From positions 1 through 6,968 of the forward strand of contig CAIUGQ010000642.1 in assembly GCA_903898725.1 (NCBI GenBank): 6,968 nt of DNA, given 5' to 3'. How positions within the stretch are numbered: position 1 is the stretch's first letter; each line of letters begins with the position of its first letter. Source of the DNA: an uncultured Burkholderiales bacterium (GTDB lineage Bacteria; Pseudomonadota; Gammaproteobacteria; Burkholderiales; Burkholderiaceae_E). The position numbers were made by a program, and so were the translations under genes. This document shows positions 6,133 to 6,968 of this stretch, piece after piece. Under the pieces are notes generated by a model, which worked only from the letters and a program-made list of their open reading frames with translations, searched no databases and was not told where the DNA came from.

Positions 6133-6968
6133 ATGGGCGCGGCCGATCCGATCGCCCCGGCCGTGGCCGAAGCGGCCGACGACCCGACCGGGGTCGATCC
6201 GGCGGTGCTGCGCTGGGCGGATGCGCTGCGGGCCGCCGCGCTGCTCGCCGTCGACCCGTGGGGCTTCGGCGGCGTCGCCCTCAAGGCAGGGCACGGACCT
6301 GTACGTGAGCGATGGCTCACTGTCCTGAGAAGCCTCATGCCACAGGGATCGCCCTGGCGCAGGATTCCGATCCATGCCGGTGACGAGCGCCTGCTCGGCG
6401 GACTCGACCTGACCGCGACCCTGGCGGCCGGCCGGCCCGTCGCGCAGACCGGACTGCTGGCCGAGGCCGACGGCGGCCTGCTGCTGCTGGCCATGGCCGA
6501 GCGGGTGCCGGGCACCACCGCATCGCGGCTGTGCGCGGCCCTCGACACCGGCGAGTGCGCGCTCGCCCGCGACGGGCTCGCGTCCTCGCGGCCGGCGCGC
6601 TTCGGCGTGGTGGCGCTCGACGAGGGCGTGGGCGACGACCCGCCGCCGGCGGGCGCGCTGCTCGAGCGGCTGGCGTTCCGCATCGACCTGGGCGAGGTGC
6701 CGGTGGGCGTCACCGACGCCTTCGGCCTGCCGGGCGAGGCCGGCGCCGACGCGACGACGGTCGCGGCGGCACGGGCGCGGATGGCCGCGGTCGAGGTCGG
6801 CGACGAGACAGTGCAGGCGTTGTGCGCGACCGCGATGGCACTCGGGGTGTCGTCGGCCCGGGCGCCGCTGATGGCGCTGCGGGCGGCGCGGGCCGCGGCC
6901 GCGCTCGACGGGCGCGACCGGGTCGGCCCCGACGACACCTCGCTCGCGGCGCGGCTGGTGCTGGCCCC
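6133..6968 (+). CDS. bchD: Magnesium chelatase subunit D, N-terminal part
   Basis: The open frame of 278 complete codons runs off the right edge, so the acidic/proline linker and the C-terminal von Willebrand/integrin-I domain expected in BchD are not in the window. BchD forms the platform ring that docks BchI and couples ATP hydrolysis to the porphyrin-binding BchH. The N-terminal AAA+ domain is recognisable but degenerate, as usual in this subunit: the Walker A position reads AGHGPVRERW (52-61) without the GKS/T, and the Walker B position reads GGLLLLAMAERV (114-125) without the DE pair. LLGGLDLTATLAAGRPVAQTGLLAEADGG (87-115) is typical. The ATG is 4 bp after the bchI stop with only a weak GAGCGG before it, which suggests translational coupling. 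Codons 51-84 use unusual A/T-ending codons. An N-terminal tail rich in Ala, Asp and Pro (1-22) may shift if a later start is used. Confidence 0.92.
   Translation, partial: MGAADPIAPAVAEAADDPTGVDPAVLRWADALRAAALLAVDPWGFGGVALKAGHGPVRERWLTVLRSLMPQGSPWRRIPIHAGDERLLGGLDLTATLAAGRPVAQTGLLAEADGGLLLLAMAERVPGTTASRLCAALDTGECALARDGLASSRPARFGVVALDEGVGDDPPPAGALLERLAFRIDLGEVPVGVTDAFGLPGEAGADATTVAAARARMAAVEVGDETVQALCATAMALGVSSARAPLMALRAARAAAALDGRDRVGPDDTSLAARLVLA

Noticed and set aside
5085..6938. 617-codon open frame on the minus strand opposite bchI and bchD
   Set aside because: Its translation is low-complexity (Ala, Arg, Ser and His rich) without a recognisable domain, and it lies antisense to two clearly conserved genes. 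Long antisense frames are expected at this GC content.

Overview
The window is very GC-rich coding DNA, with third codon positions almost always G or C. It most likely comes from a phototrophic betaproteobacterium of the Burkholderiales. Two things point there. One is a Bug/TTT-type periplasmic solute receptor, a family greatly expanded in Burkholderiales. The other is an adjacent bchI-bchD pair for magnesium chelatase, the first committed step of bacteriochlorophyll synthesis. The genus cannot be fixed from the sequence alone.

Left part (1-2985, minus strand): three genes read leftwards in the order epoxide hydrolase, orphan Bug/TTT solute-binding receptor, and zinc-free MDR-type quinone oxidoreductase (its 3' end lies outside the window). 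The last two meet at the receptor stop codon and look translationally coupled. A 131-bp gap holding a six-unit 9-bp tandem repeat separates the hydrolase from the receptor.

Middle (3100-4950): a RidA-family gene is divergent from the epoxide hydrolase. It converges on an NAD(P)-dependent aldehyde dehydrogenase gene. The two stop codons are 18 bp apart and sit in the arms of a GC-rich inverted repeat that may act as a bidirectional terminator.

Right part (5100-6968, plus strand): bchI and bchD, 4 bp apart, run off the right edge. BchI is the active AAA+ motor. BchD begins with the degenerate AAA+ domain that serves as the platform of the I-D complex. The ALDH-bchI gap (4951-5099) is divergent, with a candidate sigma70-type -10 element on each side.

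The left and middle genes suggest oxidative or detoxifying catabolism of an organic acid, epoxide or aldehyde, but no shared substrate can be proven. The window seems to straddle the boundary between an accessory catabolic region and a chlorophyll-biosynthesis locus. I see no RNA gene, CRISPR array, insertion sequence or obviously new system. The best leads are a four-cysteine insertion in BchI, a rare-codon island in bchD, and the inverted repeat shared by the two convergent stop codons.
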